The position numbers were made by a program, and so were the translations under genes. From CAVXFL01 sp963761015 (GTDB lineage Bacteria > Pseudomonadota > Alphaproteobacteria > Acetobacterales > Acetobacteraceae), in the NCBI GenBank assembly GCA_963761015.1, contig CAVXFL010000001.1:15548-79547 (forward strand): 64,000 nt of DNA, written 5' to 3'. The first letter of the stretch is position 1. Every line of letters starts with the position of its first letter. Under the pieces are notes generated by a model that ran no database searches, was not told the DNA's origin, and worked only from the letters and a program-made list of their open reading frames with translations. This document shows positions 19,320 through 27,553 of the stretch, piece after piece.

Positions 19320-20693
19320 ATGTTCGAGAACCTCTCGGACAAGCTCTCCGGCGCCTTCGACCGCCTGCGCGGGCGCGGGCGGCTCGACGAGGCCGATGTC
19401 GCCGAGGCGCTGCGCGAGGTCCGCCTCGCCATGCTCGACGCCGACGTCGCCCTCCCCGTCGTCAAGGATTTCGTCGGCAAAATCCGCGAGCGCGCCGCCA
19501 CCGCCGAGGTGATCGATTCCGTCGCCCCCGGCCAGCAGGTGCTGAAAATCGTCAACGACGCGCTGGTCGAGCAGCTCGGCGGCGCCGGCGCCGTGCCGCT
19601 CAACCTCGCCGCCGCCGCGCCCGTGCCCATCCTCATGGTCGGGCTGCAGGGCTCGGGCAAGACCACCACCGCCGGCAAGCTCGGCCTGCGCCTGTCGCGC
19701 CGCGAGCGGCTGCGCGTGCTGCTCGCCAGCCTCGACACGCAGCGCCCCGCTGCCCAGCTCCAGCTCGCCCAGCTCGGCGAGCAGACGGGGGTTGCCAGCC
19801 TGCCCATCGTCGCGGGGGAAAGCCCGGTGCAGATCGCCCGCCGCGCCATGGAGACCGGACGGCGCGAGGGCTACGACGTGGTGATCCTCGACACCGCCGG
19901 CCGGCTCTCCATCAACCAGGAACTGATGGACGAAGTCCGGGAAATCCGCGCCGCGACCAGCCCCGCCGATACCCTGCTCGTGGTCGACGCCATGACCGGG
20001 CAGGACGCGGTGAACACGGCGAAAGCCTTCAACGAGGCGGTCGGCGTCACCGGCATCGTGCTCACCCGCATGGACGGCGACGCCCGCGGCGGCGCGGCAC
20101 TCTCCATGCGCGCCGTCACCGGGGCGCCGATCAAGCTCATGGGCTTGGGCGAGAAGCTCGATGCCTTGGAGGAATTCCACCCGGAGCGCGTCGCGGGGCG
20201 CATCCTGGGCCTCGGCGACGTGGTCGGGCTGGTCGAGAAGGCCGCCGAGACGATCGACCAGGAAGAGGCGGAAAAACTCGCCCGCAAGATGATGAAGGGC
20301 AAGTTCGATTTGCAGGACTACGCCGACCAGCTCAAGCAGATCACCAAGATGGGCAGCCTGTCCTCGATCGTCGGCATGCTGCCCGGCGTCGGCAAGATCA
20401 AGGAGCAGATCGAGGACGCCAACCTGGACACCACCGTGCTGAAGCGCCAGGGCGCCATCATTTCGTCCATGACGCCCAAGGAGCGGCGCACGCCGGAGAT
20501 CATCAAGGCCAGCCGCAAGCGCCGCATCGCCGCCGGCTCGGGTGCCACGGTGCAGGAGGTGAACCGGCTCTTGAAGCAGTTCGACGAAATGTCGACCATG
20601 ATGAAGCGCATGAACAAGCTGGGGCCGAAGGGGCTGATGCGGCACGGCATCGGTGCCCTGATGCCGCAGCGCGGGCGGCAGACGTGGCATTGA
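19320..20693 (+). CDS. ffh: Signal recognition particle protein Ffh (SRP54)
   Basis: 457 residues, full length. It binds signal sequences on nascent chains and delivers ribosomes to FtsY at the membrane. The N domain (1-90) precedes the GTPase with G1 GLQGSGKTTTAGKL, DTQRPAA, DTAGRLSI and TRMDGDARGG; the Met-rich M domain follows from about residue 300 (MGSLSSIVGMLPG, EMSTMMKRMNKLG) and binds 4.5S RNA and the signal peptide. First gene of the ribosome/tRNA operon, under the promoter at 19213. Confidence 0.97.
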   Translation: MFENLSDKLSGAFDRLRGRGRLDEADVAEALREVRLAMLDADVALPVVKDFVGKIRERAATAEVIDSVAPGQQVLKIVNDALVEQLGGAGAVPLNLAAAAPVPILMVGLQGSGKTTTAGKLGLRLSRRERLRVLLASLDTQRPAAQLQLAQLGEQTGVASLPIVAGESPVQIARRAMETGRREGYDVVILDTAGRLSINQELMDEVREIRAATSPADTLLVVDAMTGQDAVNTAKAFNEAVGVTGIVLTRMDGDARGGAALSMRAVTGAPIKLMGLGEKLDALEEFHPERVAGRILGLGDVVGLVEKAAETIDQEEAEKLARKMMKGKFDLQDYADQLKQITKMGSLSSIVGMLPGVGKIKEQIEDANLDTTVLKRQGAIISSMTPKERRTPEIIKASRKRRIAAGSGATVQEVNRLLKQFDEMSTMMKRMNKLGPKGLMRHGIGALMPQRGRQTWH

Positions 20694-20759
20694 GGCACAC
20701 GATCGCGCCCTCGCCGGAACACCCTTGCCGGCGAAGGCCGGTATCCACCGGGCCGTGGC

Positions 20760-20822
20760 GCCGATCCTGCCTGACGCAGGCCCGATCCTTCCTGACACAG
20801 GCCCGATCCTTCCTGACGACAG
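20760..20822. repeat. Three tandem copies of a ~21-base unit between ffh and rpsP
   Basis: GCCGATCCTGCCTGACGCAG is followed by two variants GCCCGATCCTTCCTGACACAG-like of 21 and 22 bases. A short tandem array in an operon spacer; too few and too degenerate for CRISPR. Confidence 0.65.
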
Positions 20823-20852
20823 GGATGACGAAACCCGTTTGAGGAGCACCGA

Positions 20853-21194
20853 ATGAGCTTGAAAATCCGCCTGGCGCGCGCGGGCGCGAAGAAGCGGCCC
20901 TACTACCACATCGTGGTCGCGGATTCGCGCAGTCCGCGCGACGGGCGCTTCATCGAGAAGCTCGGCAGCTACAACCCGATGCTGCCGGCCGAGCACGCCG
21001 ACCGGGTGCGGCTGTTCGCGGAACGGCTGCAGCACTGGCTCGGCCAGGGCGCGCTGCCGACCGATCGCGTGGCGCGCTTCCTCGGCAATGCCGGGCTCGG
21101 GCCGATGCCGCCGGTCCGCGAGCAGCCGATCAAGTCGGCGCCGGGCAAGAAGGCACAGGAGCGCGCCAACGCCGCCGCGCCCGCCGCCGGTTGA
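20853..21194 (+). CDS. rpsP: 30S ribosomal protein S16
   Basis: 113 residues with the canonical N-terminus MSLKIRLARAGAKKRPYYHI and SPRDGRFIEKLGSYNP; the Ala/Lys-rich C-terminal extension is usual in alphaproteobacteria. A core small-subunit protein needed for 30S assembly. GAGGAG precedes the ATG. Lies between ffh and rimM as expected for the order. Confidence 0.97.
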   Translation: MSLKIRLARAGAKKRPYYHIVVADSRSPRDGRFIEKLGSYNPMLPAEHADRVRLFAERLQHWLGQGALPTDRVARFLGNAGLGPMPPVREQPIKSAPGKKAQERANAAAPAAG

Positions 21195-21202
21195 AGCCCG
21201 CG

Positions 21203-21243
21203 CATGACAAACCCGGGCATGACAAACCCCGGCATGACAAAGA
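21203..21243. repeat. Three tandem GCATGACAAACCCGG-like units between rpsP and rimM
   Basis: GCATGACAAACCCGG, then the same with one extra C, then a shortened third unit. About 15-base period. Function unknown; like the array upstream of rpsP, it sits in an operon spacer. Confidence 0.6.
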
Positions 21244-21273
21244 CGAGCGGCCTCGGTCGCGCGTGCTGGTGAG

Positions 21274-21810
21274 ATGCCGGCGCGGCGCATTCTGATGGCG
21301 GTGATCGGCCGGCCGCACGGCGTGCGGGGCCTCGTGCGCGTGCACAGCCACGCCGCCGAGCCGGCCGATCTCGCCGCCTACGGACCGCTCGCGGACGAAA
21401 ACGGCCGGCGGTTCGCGCTGTCCTGGCGCGGCGAGGGCGTCGCCGCGCTCGCCGAACTGCGCGACGGCGTGCCCGTGCCTGTCGCCGACCGCGCCGCGGC
21501 CGCGCGCCTGACCAATCTGCGGCTCTACGTGGAGCGCGACCGGCTGCCCCCGCCCGGGCCGGACGAGTTCTACCTGGCCGACCTGATCGGCCTGCCGGCG
21601 TTCGGCGAAGCCGGGCCGATCGGCCGGGTCGCCGCCGTCCACGATTACGGCGCCGGCACCAGCCTGGAGATCGAGCGCCCGGACGCCACGCCGCTGATCG
21701 TGCCGTTCACCCGCGACGCGGTGCCGGAGGTGAACGTCGCGGCCGGCCGCGTGGTCGTGAACCCGCCGCGCGAGATCGACGCCCCGCCGAGGCAGGACGC
21801 AGCGGCATGA
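21274..21810 (+). CDS. rimM: Ribosome maturation factor RimM
   Basis: 178 residues. The N-terminal barrel has the family start ILMAVIGRPHGVRGLVRVHS, and the C-terminal PRC-barrel part has EFYLADLIGLPAF and a final LIVPFTRDAVPEVNVAAGRV. It assists 16S processing and assembly of the 30S head next to S19. The stop overlaps trmD (ATGA at 21807-21810), giving translational coupling. Confidence 0.95.
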   Translation: MPARRILMAVIGRPHGVRGLVRVHSHAAEPADLAAYGPLADENGRRFALSWRGEGVAALAELRDGVPVPVADRAAAARLTNLRLYVERDRLPPPGPDEFYLADLIGLPAFGEAGPIGRVAAVHDYGAGTSLEIERPDATPLIVPFTRDAVPEVNVAAGRVVVNPPREIDAPPRQDAAA

Positions 21811-22533
21811 CCTGGCGCGCCAGCGTACTGACCCTGTTTCCGGAGATGTTTCCGGGGCCGCTCGGCTATTCGCTCGCGGGGCGCGCGCTCGCGGATTGCA
21901 TCTGGTCGCTGGACGCGATCGATATCCGCGATTTCGCCACCGACAAGCACCGCAGCGTCGACGATGTGCCGTTCGGTGGCGGCGCAGGGATGGTGCTGCG
22001 TCCCGATGTGGTCGAGGCGGCCCTGGCCGGTGCGGCGGCCGATGACCGGCCCGCCATCTGCCTCACCCCGCGCGGGCGGACGCTCACGCCAGGACCTGGT
22101 TCGCCAGTTGGCCGCCGGGCCGGGGGTGGTCGCGCTTTGCGGCCGCTACGAGGGCATCGACCAGCGGGTCATCGAGGCGCGCGGCCTGCAGGAGATCAGC
22201 GTCGGCGACTACGTGCTCTCGGGTGGCGAACCGGCCGCGCTCGTGCTGCTGGATGCCTGCGTGCGGCTGCTGCCGGGCGTGCTGGGCACCGCTTCCAGCG
22301 TCGAGGACGAAAGCTTTTCCGCCGGGCTGCTGGAATACCCGCACTACACCCGTCCGGCGGAATGGAACGGCCGCGCGGTGCCGGACGTGCTGCTCTCCGG
22401 CCATCACGCCGCCATCGCCGCCTGGCGCCGGGCGGCGGCCGAGCGGATCACCCGCGAGCGCCGCCCGGATTTGTGGGCCGCATATCAGGCCAGCACCGCC
22501 GCTTCGGTTGCCAGCACGCGCCGCGCGCCGTAA
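21807..22533 (+). CDS. trmD: tRNA (guanine37-N1)-methyltransferase TrmD (frame broken near 22089)
   Basis: About 241 residues after correction. The first half (LTLFPEMFPGPLGYSLAGRA, DVPFGGGAGMVLRPD) and the second half (CGRYEGIDQRVIE, ISVGDYVLSGGEPAAL, FSAGLLEYPHYTRP) are in frames one base apart. An extra C at about 22088-22090 turns TLTQDLV into TLTPGPG. The trefoil-knot SAM site lies in RYEGIDQR and GDYVLSGGE. The enzyme makes m1G37 in tRNA and prevents frameshifting; it is essential, so the break is almost surely a sequence error. It overlaps rimM. Confidence 0.92.
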
Positions 22534-22559
22534 CTCAGGATCGAACGAGGGCCATCACG

Positions 22560-23041
22560 ATGAACATCATGCAAAGCTTCGAGGCCGGCGAGGTCGCGCG
22601 CCTCGCGTCGGCTCGGGCGATCCCGGATTTCGCCGCCGGCGACACCTTGCGCGTGTCGGTGCGCGTGGTCGAGGGCGAGCGGACCCGCGTGCAGGCCTTC
22701 GAGGGCGTCTGCATCGCGCGCTCCAACAGGGGCCTCAACAGCAACTTCACCGTGCGCAAGATCAGCTACGGCGAAGGCGTGGAGCGGGTGTTCCCGCTCT
22801 ATTCGCCGAACGTCACGGCGATCGAGGTGGTGCGCCGCGGCGATGTGCGCCGGGCCAAGCTCTATTACCTGCGCGGCCGGCGCGGCAAATCCGCCCGCAT
22901 CGCCGAGCGCGCGCGCACCGTGGACGCGGGCGCCGTCGCCCAGCCGGCGCAACGGCGCCGAGCCGCGTCGCCGCGCCCGAGCCGCAAGCCGCGCCGCCGC
23001 CGCCCGAGGCGTCGCCGCCGGAGACCGAAGCGGCGCAGTAA
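22560..23041 (+). CDS. rplS: 50S ribosomal protein L19 (C-terminal tail frameshifted)
   Basis: The conserved domain is intact: FAAGDTLRVSVRVVEGERTR, FEGVCIARSNRGLNSNFTVR, GEGVERVFPLYSP and YYLRGRRGKSARIAER. Past residue 120 the frame turns into an Arg-rich run. A shift near 22930-22955 gives an Ala/Pro/Glu tail ending PETEAAQ at TAA (23039-23041), normal for this group. L19 lies at the 30S-50S interface. It starts 26 bases after trmD with a GAGGG nearby. Confidence 0.93.
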
Positions 23042-23067
23042 TGACATTTTTCGTGGCTAACCAAATC

Positions 23068-23084
23068 ATGGTGATCGTCACCAT
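23068..23084. repeat. Small perfect inverted repeat downstream of rplS
   Basis: ATGGTGA TCG TCACCAT, seven-base arms and three-base loop, in the 133-base rplS-leuC spacer. Could be a weak hairpin or operator; no T-run follows. Confidence 0.35.
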
Positions 23085-23174
23085 CATGGAAATCGTCACC
23101 CGCGCGAAACCTGTCCCGGCGCAAGCCGGGAGCGGGGGTCCATGGACACCGCGTGTTGGATAGGAGGAACGACG

Positions 23175-24587
23175 TTGTCCGCTGACAAACCGCGCACGCT
23201 GTTCGACAAGATCTGGGACAGCCACGTCGTCGACCGGCTGCCGGACGGCACCTGCATCCTCTATATCGACCGGCATCTCGTCCACGAGGTCACCAGCCCG
23301 CAGGCGTTCGAGGGGTTGCGCCTCGCCGGGCGCCGCGTGCGCCGCCCGGACGCGACGATCGCGGTCGCTGATCACAACATTCCGACCTCGGACCGGCGCA
23401 GCGGCATCGCCGAAGAGGAAAGCCGCATCCAGGTCGACACGCTCGAGAAGAACGTCGCCGATTTCGGCGTGCCGTATTTCCCGGTGCTCGATGCGCGCCA
23501 GGGCATCGTCCACATCATCGGGCCCGAGCAGGGCATCAGCCTGCCCGGCATGACCATCGTCTGCGGCGACAGTCATACCTCGACGCACGGCGCCATGGGC
23601 GCGCTCGCCTTCGGCATCGGCACGTCCGAGGTGGAGCACGTGCTCGCCACCCAGACGCTGTTGCAAAAGCCGGCCAGGAACATGCTGGTCCGCGTGGACG
23701 GCGCGCTGCCCACCGGGACGAGCGCAAAAGACCTGGTGCTGGCGATCATCGGCAAGATCGGCACCGCCGGCGGCACCGGGCACGTGATCGAATACGCCGG
23801 CGAGGCGGTGCGCGGGCTGGACATGGCCGGGCGGATGACGGTGTGCAACATGTCGATCGAGGCCGGCGCACGCGCCGGGCTGATCGCCCCCGACGAGACC
23901 ACCTTCGCCTATATCGAGGGCCGGCCTTACGCGCCGCAGGGCGAGTATCTCGCCCGCGCCGTCGAATACTGGCGCACCCTGCCGTCCGATCCCGGCGCCC
24001 ACTACGACAAGGTGGTGACGCTCGACGCCACGCAGATCGCGCCGATGGTGACCTGGGGCACCAGTCCCGAGGCCGTGGTGCCGATCACCGGCGCGGTGCC
24101 GAACCCCGAGGACGTCGCCGACGAGGCGGCGCGGGCGCAGATGCGGCGCATGCTCGACTACATGGCGCTGACACCCGGGCAGCGCATGAACGAAATCCCG
24201 GTGGACGTGGTGTTCATCGGCAGTTGCACGAACGGGCGCATCGAGGATATCCGCGAGGCGGCGCGCATCGCGCGCGGCCGGCGGGTGGCCGAGGGCGTGC
24301 GCGCGCTGGTCGTCCCCGGCTCCGGGCTGGTGAAGCAGCAGGCCGAGGCGGAGGGGCTGGATCGCATCCTCACCGAGGCCGGCTTCGAGTGGCGCGAGGC
24401 CGGCTGCTCGATGTGTCTCGGCATGAACCCGGACAAGCTGCGGCCCGGCGAGCGCTGCGCCAGCACGTCCAACCGCAATTTCGAGGGCCGGCAGGGACCG
24501 GGCGGGCGCACGCACCTGGTTTCGCCCGCGATGGCCGCCGCCGCCGCGGTGACCGGCCATCTGGCCGATGTGCGGGAGATGGCGTGA
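23175..24587 (+). CDS. leuC: 3-isopropylmalate dehydratase large subunit
   Basis: A 470-residue aconitase-family [4Fe-4S] enzyme that isomerises 2- to 3-isopropylmalate in leucine synthesis, acting with LeuD. Cluster Cys residues are in FIGSCTNGRIEDIR and CSMCLGMNPD; substrate and active-site segments VCGDSHTSTHGAMGALAFGI and STSNRNFEGRQGPGGRTHL are intact. The start is TTG at 23175-23177, because TAGGAGGAACGACG immediately precedes it and the family begins near SADKPRTLFDKIWD. Downstream of rplS, an order I associate with Rhodospirillales. Confidence 0.96.
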   Translation: MSADKPRTLFDKIWDSHVVDRLPDGTCILYIDRHLVHEVTSPQAFEGLRLAGRRVRRPDATIAVADHNIPTSDRRSGIAEEESRIQVDTLEKNVADFGVPYFPVLDARQGIVHIIGPEQGISLPGMTIVCGDSHTSTHGAMGALAFGIGTSEVEHVLATQTLLQKPARNMLVRVDGALPTGTSAKDLVLAIIGKIGTAGGTGHVIEYAGEAVRGLDMAGRMTVCNMSIEAGARAGLIAPDETTFAYIEGRPYAPQGEYLARAVEYWRTLPSDPGAHYDKVVTLDATQIAPMVTWGTSPEAVVPITGAVPNPEDVADEAARAQMRRMLDYMALTPGQRMNEIPVDVVFIGSCTNGRIEDIREAARIARGRRVAEGVRALVVPGSGLVKQQAEAEGLDRILTEAGFEWREAGCSMCLGMNPDKLRPGERCASTSNRNFEGRQGPGGRTHLVSPAMAAAAAVTGHLADVREMA

Positions 24588-24594
24588 TGACCGC

Positions 24595-24676
24595 GTCATT
24601 GCGAGCGAGGCGAAGAATCCCCGGAAGATGCGCGCTCCCCGGGGGATTGCTTCGTCGCTCCGCTCCTCGCAATGAC
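24595..24676. repeat. GTCATTGCGAG-type dispersed palindrome
   Basis: An imperfect long inverted repeat that begins GTCATTGCGAGCGAGGCGAAG and ends GCTCCGCTCCTCGCAATGAC, filling most of the leuC-leuD spacer. This class is widespread in proteobacterial genomes; transcribed as a hairpin it could affect mRNA stability between leuC and leuD. Confidence 0.7.
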
Positions 24677-24694
24677 AGCATAGGGGTTCTGCGG

Positions 24695-25318
24695 ATGGAA
24701 AAATTCACCAAACTGACCGCCGTCGCCGCGCCGCTGCCGCTCGCCAACGTCGATACCGACAAGATCATTCCGGCGCGCTTCCTGAAGACGATCAAGCGCA
24801 CGGGATTGGGCGTGCATCTGTTCGATACGTTGCGCTTCCAGCCGGACGGCGCCGAGAACCCGGATTTCGTGCTGAACCAGGCACCGTATCGGCACGCGCA
24901 GATCCTGATCGCGCACGAAAATTTCGGCTGCGGGTCGTCGCGCGAGCACGCGCCCTGGGCGCTCTTGGATTTCGGCATCCGCTGCGTGATCGCGCCGGAC
25001 TTCGCCGACATCTTCCACAACAACTGCTTCAAGAACGGCATTCTTCCCATTCGCCTGCCGCGTGCGGTGTGCGACCAGCTGATGGCGGATGCGCGGATGG
25101 GCGCGAATGCGCGGCTCACCGTCGATCTGGAGCGGCAGGTCATCGTGCGGCCGAACGGCGAGGAAATCCGCTTCGAAATCGATCCGTTCCGGCGGCATCT
25201 GCTGCTGAACGGGCTCGACGACATCGGCCAGACGATGCAGCGCGCCGCGGCGATCGACACGTTCGAGACGCACCGGCACGCCGAGCAGCCGTGGTTTCCC
25301 GCCATCGCGGCTGCTTGA
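24695..25318 (+). CDS. leuD: 3-isopropylmalate dehydratase small subunit
   Basis: 207 residues. The swivelling domain of the isomerase: ANVDTDKIIPARFLKTI, the conserved HENFGCGSSREHAPWAL and APDFADIFHNNCFKNGILP are all intact. It pairs with LeuC to complete the active site. I start it at ATG 24695, 107 bases after leuC, the gap being the palindromic repeat; no better start lies upstream. Confidence 0.96.
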   Translation: MEKFTKLTAVAAPLPLANVDTDKIIPARFLKTIKRTGLGVHLFDTLRFQPDGAENPDFVLNQAPYRHAQILIAHENFGCGSSREHAPWALLDFGIRCVIAPDFADIFHNNCFKNGILPIRLPRAVCDQLMADARMGANARLTVDLERQVIVRPNGEEIRFEIDPFRRHLLLNGLDDIGQTMQRAAAIDTFETHRHAEQPWFPAIAAA

Positions 25319-25356
25319 GGCACAAGGTGCGCTAGCGGGCACCAAGGAGAACCCAT

Positions 25357-26469
25357 ATGCCGTCGAACAAGCGCATTCTCCTGCTGCCCGGCGACGGCGT
25401 CGGTCCCGAGGTGATGCACGAGGTGCGGCGCGTGATCTCCTGGATGGAGCGCCGCCGGCATGTTCGCTTCGAGCTGTCCGAGGACCTCGCCGGCGGGGCG
25501 GCGATCGACGCCATCGGCAAGCCGATCGCCGAGGAAACCGTCGCGCACGCCAAGGACGTCGATGCCGTGCTGTTCGGCGCCGTGGGCGGCCCGAAATGGG
25601 ACAAGCTCGGCTTCGACAAGCGTCCGGAAATCGCCATCCTGACGCTGCGGCGCGAACTCGGCCTGTTCGCCAATCTGCGCCCCGCGGTGGTGCTCGATCC
25701 GCTGGTGGACGCCAGCACCTTGAAGCCCGACGTGATCCGCGGCCTCGATCTGATGATCGTGCGCGAAAGCACCGGCGGCCTCTATTTCGGCGAGCCGCGC
25801 GGCATCGAGACGCTGGCAGGCGGGCGCAAGCGCGGCGTGAACACCGAAGTCTACACCACGGACGAGATCGTGCGCGTGGCGCGCGTCGCGTTCGATCTGG
25901 CGCGCAAACGCCAGAACCGGTTGTGCAGCGTGGAAAAAGCCAACGTCATGGAGAGCGGCCTGTTGTGGCGGCAGACCGTGACCGAACTCGGCGAGCGCGA
26001 ATACGGCGATGTCGCGTTGACGCACATGTACGCCGACAACTGCGCCATGCAGTTGGTGCGCAATCCGCGGCAGTTCGACGTGATCGTCACCTCCAATCTG
26101 TTCGGCGACATTCTCTCGGATCTTGCCTCCATGCTGACCGGGAGCCTCGGCATGCTGCCGTCGGCGACGATCGGTGCGCCGCTGCCCGGCGGCAAGCGGC
26201 ATGCGCTCTATGAACCGATCCACGGCAGCGCGCCTGACATCGCCGGCAAGGGCATCGCCAATCCGATGGCGATGGTGATGAGCTTCGCGATGCTGCTGCG
26301 CTACTCCTTCGACTTGGAGGAGGACGCGGCGCTGATCGAGCGCGCCTGCACCAACGTGCTGGCGAGCGGTCTGCGCACGGCCGACATCATGGCGCCGAAC
26401 TGCGCCAAGGTCGGCACGCACGTGATGGGCGAATCGATCGTGCGCGAACTGGACAAGCTGGAGGGCTGA
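25357..26469 (+). CDS. leuB: 3-isopropylmalate dehydrogenase
   Basis: A 370-residue NAD-dependent beta-decarboxylating dehydrogenase making 2-oxoisocaproate, the third step of leucine synthesis. Key parts: LLPGDGVGPEVMHEV, FGAVGGPKWD, the substrate loop VRESTGGLYFGEPRG, metal-binding Asp residues in NLFGDILSDLASML, and NAD loop EPIHGSAPDIAGKGIANP. AAGGAG lies upstream of ATG 25357. Last gene of leuCDB. Confidence 0.97.
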   Translation: MPSNKRILLLPGDGVGPEVMHEVRRVISWMERRRHVRFELSEDLAGGAAIDAIGKPIAEETVAHAKDVDAVLFGAVGGPKWDKLGFDKRPEIAILTLRRELGLFANLRPAVVLDPLVDASTLKPDVIRGLDLMIVRESTGGLYFGEPRGIETLAGGRKRGVNTEVYTTDEIVRVARVAFDLARKRQNRLCSVEKANVMESGLLWRQTVTELGEREYGDVALTHMYADNCAMQLVRNPRQFDVIVTSNLFGDILSDLASMLTGSLGMLPSATIGAPLPGGKRHALYEPIHGSAPDIAGKGIANPMAMVMSFAMLLRYSFDLEEDAALIERACTNVLASGLRTADIMAPNCAKVGTHVMGESIVRELDKLEG

Positions 26470-26481
26470 CAGCGGACATGA

Positions 26482-26625
26482 TTATGTCAGCAGGCGAACG
26501 GCCTCGCCGCGCACCGGCATCGGCTGTGCAGCATTCTTGTCGAACGTGATGAAGGTTTCGCCGCCGAGCCAGCGTTCCTCGTGAGCGATCACGCCGTCGC
26601 CAAAGTCGCCACCGGACTCAAGCAG
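26482..26625 (-). pseudogene. C-terminal remnant of a PIN-domain (VapC) toxin
   Basis: The minus-strand frame reads GGDFGDGVIAHEERWLGGE, TFITFDKNAAQPMPV and a final EAVRLLT at TAA (26482-26484). The DFGDGVIA motif and the late TFDKNA motif correspond to the third and fourth conserved segments of PIN toxins. The N-terminal two thirds, which would lie in queC, is missing. No antitoxin is seen. Confidence 0.6.
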
Positions 26626-26639
26626 ATCGCTAACATGGC

Positions 26640-27365
26640 ATGGTCGACCTGATGCCGGATGGCAGCGCGCTGGTTCTGTTCTCCGGCGGGCAGGATTCGA
26701 CCACCTGCCTGGCCTGGGCGCTGTCGCGTTTCGCGCGCGTGGAGACGATCGGCTTCGATTACGGGCAGCGGCATCGCGTCGAACTCGACTGCCGCCCGCG
26801 GATTCGCGAACGGCTCGGCGCGCCGCGCCCCGATTGGGCGGAGCGGCTGGGCGAGGATCACACCGTCGATATCGCCGCGCTGGGCGCGCTGTCGGACACC
26901 GCGCTCACGCGTGATGCCGCCATCGAAATGGGCGAGCGCGGCTTGCCCAACACGTTCGTGCCGGGCCGCAACCTGATTTTCCTCGCCTTCGCGGCCGCGG
27001 TGGCTTACCGGCGCGGCATCCGGCACATCGTCGGCGGCATGTGCGAGACGGATTATTCCGGCTACCCGGATTGCCGCGACGACACGATCAAGGCGATGCA
27101 GGTGGCGCTCAATCTCGGCATGGAGCGGCGCTTCGTGCTGCACACGCCGCTGATGTGGCTCGACAAGGCCGCAACCTGGCGGCTCGCCGAGGAACTCGGC
27201 GGCGCGCAATTGGTAAGCATCATCGTCGAGGACACCCACACCTGCTATCTGGCCGATCGCGGCCAGCGCCATGACTGGGGCCACGGGTGCGGCGCGTGCC
27301 CCGCGTGCCGGTTGAGGGCGGCGGGTTTCGCCCGTTACCGCGCCGCTCGGGCGGGCCAAGACTGA
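26640..27365 (+). CDS. queC: 7-cyano-7-deazaguanine synthase
   Basis: 241 residues. It converts 7-carboxy-7-deazaguanine to preQ0 with ATP and ammonia, on the queuosine path. The PP-loop LFSGGQDSTTCLAW is at residue 11, and the zinc site is CGACPACRLRAAGF near the C-terminus plus an upstream Cys (HTCYLAD). NTFVPGRNLIFLAFA and GGMCETDYSGYPDCRD are the expected middle motifs. No queD/E/F genes are in the window. It directly borders the accessory islet. Confidence 0.95.
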   Translation: MVDLMPDGSALVLFSGGQDSTTCLAWALSRFARVETIGFDYGQRHRVELDCRPRIRERLGAPRPDWAERLGEDHTVDIAALGALSDTALTRDAAIEMGERGLPNTFVPGRNLIFLAFAAAVAYRRGIRHIVGGMCETDYSGYPDCRDDTIKAMQVALNLGMERRFVLHTPLMWLDKAATWRLAEELGGAQLVSIIVEDTHTCYLADRGQRHDWGHGCGACPACRLRAAGFARYRAARAGQD

Positions 27366-27366
27366 C

Positions 27367-27477
27367 ATGGCAACGCGATCCGACGCTTCCCCACAACGGT
27401 TTGAGGTCAGGGATCCGCGTTTCAACGTGGGAACCGATTCGATGGTGGGGACTATCGGGATTCGGCCCGCCGGTTGA
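27367..27477 (+). CDS. Possible 36-residue peptide downstream of queC
   Basis: An ATG at 27367, two bases after the queC stop, opens a 36-codon frame that contains FEVRDPRFNVGTDSMVG and ends at TGA 27475-27477. The start spacing is operon-like. It could be a real small peptide or the first part of a gene lost when the accessory islet arrived. No family recognised. Confidence 0.3.
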   Translation: MATRSDASPQRFEVRDPRFNVGTDSMVGTIGIRPAG

Positions 27478-27553
27478 TGCCTTAGACACCCTTCAATACC
27501 ACGCGAACACAACCTGAGCCGGTTACCGCCTTGCGCTGGGCGTGTCGGAAGGC

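Noticed and set aside
20760..20822. CRISPR-like array
   Set aside because: Only three degenerate adjacent copies without spacers, and no cas genes in the window.
19014..21290. Long open frame (758 codons) on the minus strand across ffh and rpsP
   Set aside because: Antisense shadow of ffh and rpsP; no domain-like pattern.
21807..22533. Programmed ribosomal frameshift in trmD or other broken genes
   Set aside because: No slippery heptamer with downstream structure was seen, and similar single-base breaks occur in many unrelated genes, so sequence error is simpler.
26640..27365. queC as part of a defence system (Qat-type or DNA 7-deazaguanine modification)
   Set aside because: It is on the opposite strand to the accessory genes, no qatA/B/D or dpd-type genes are present, and the sequence looks like a normal full-length housekeeping QueC.
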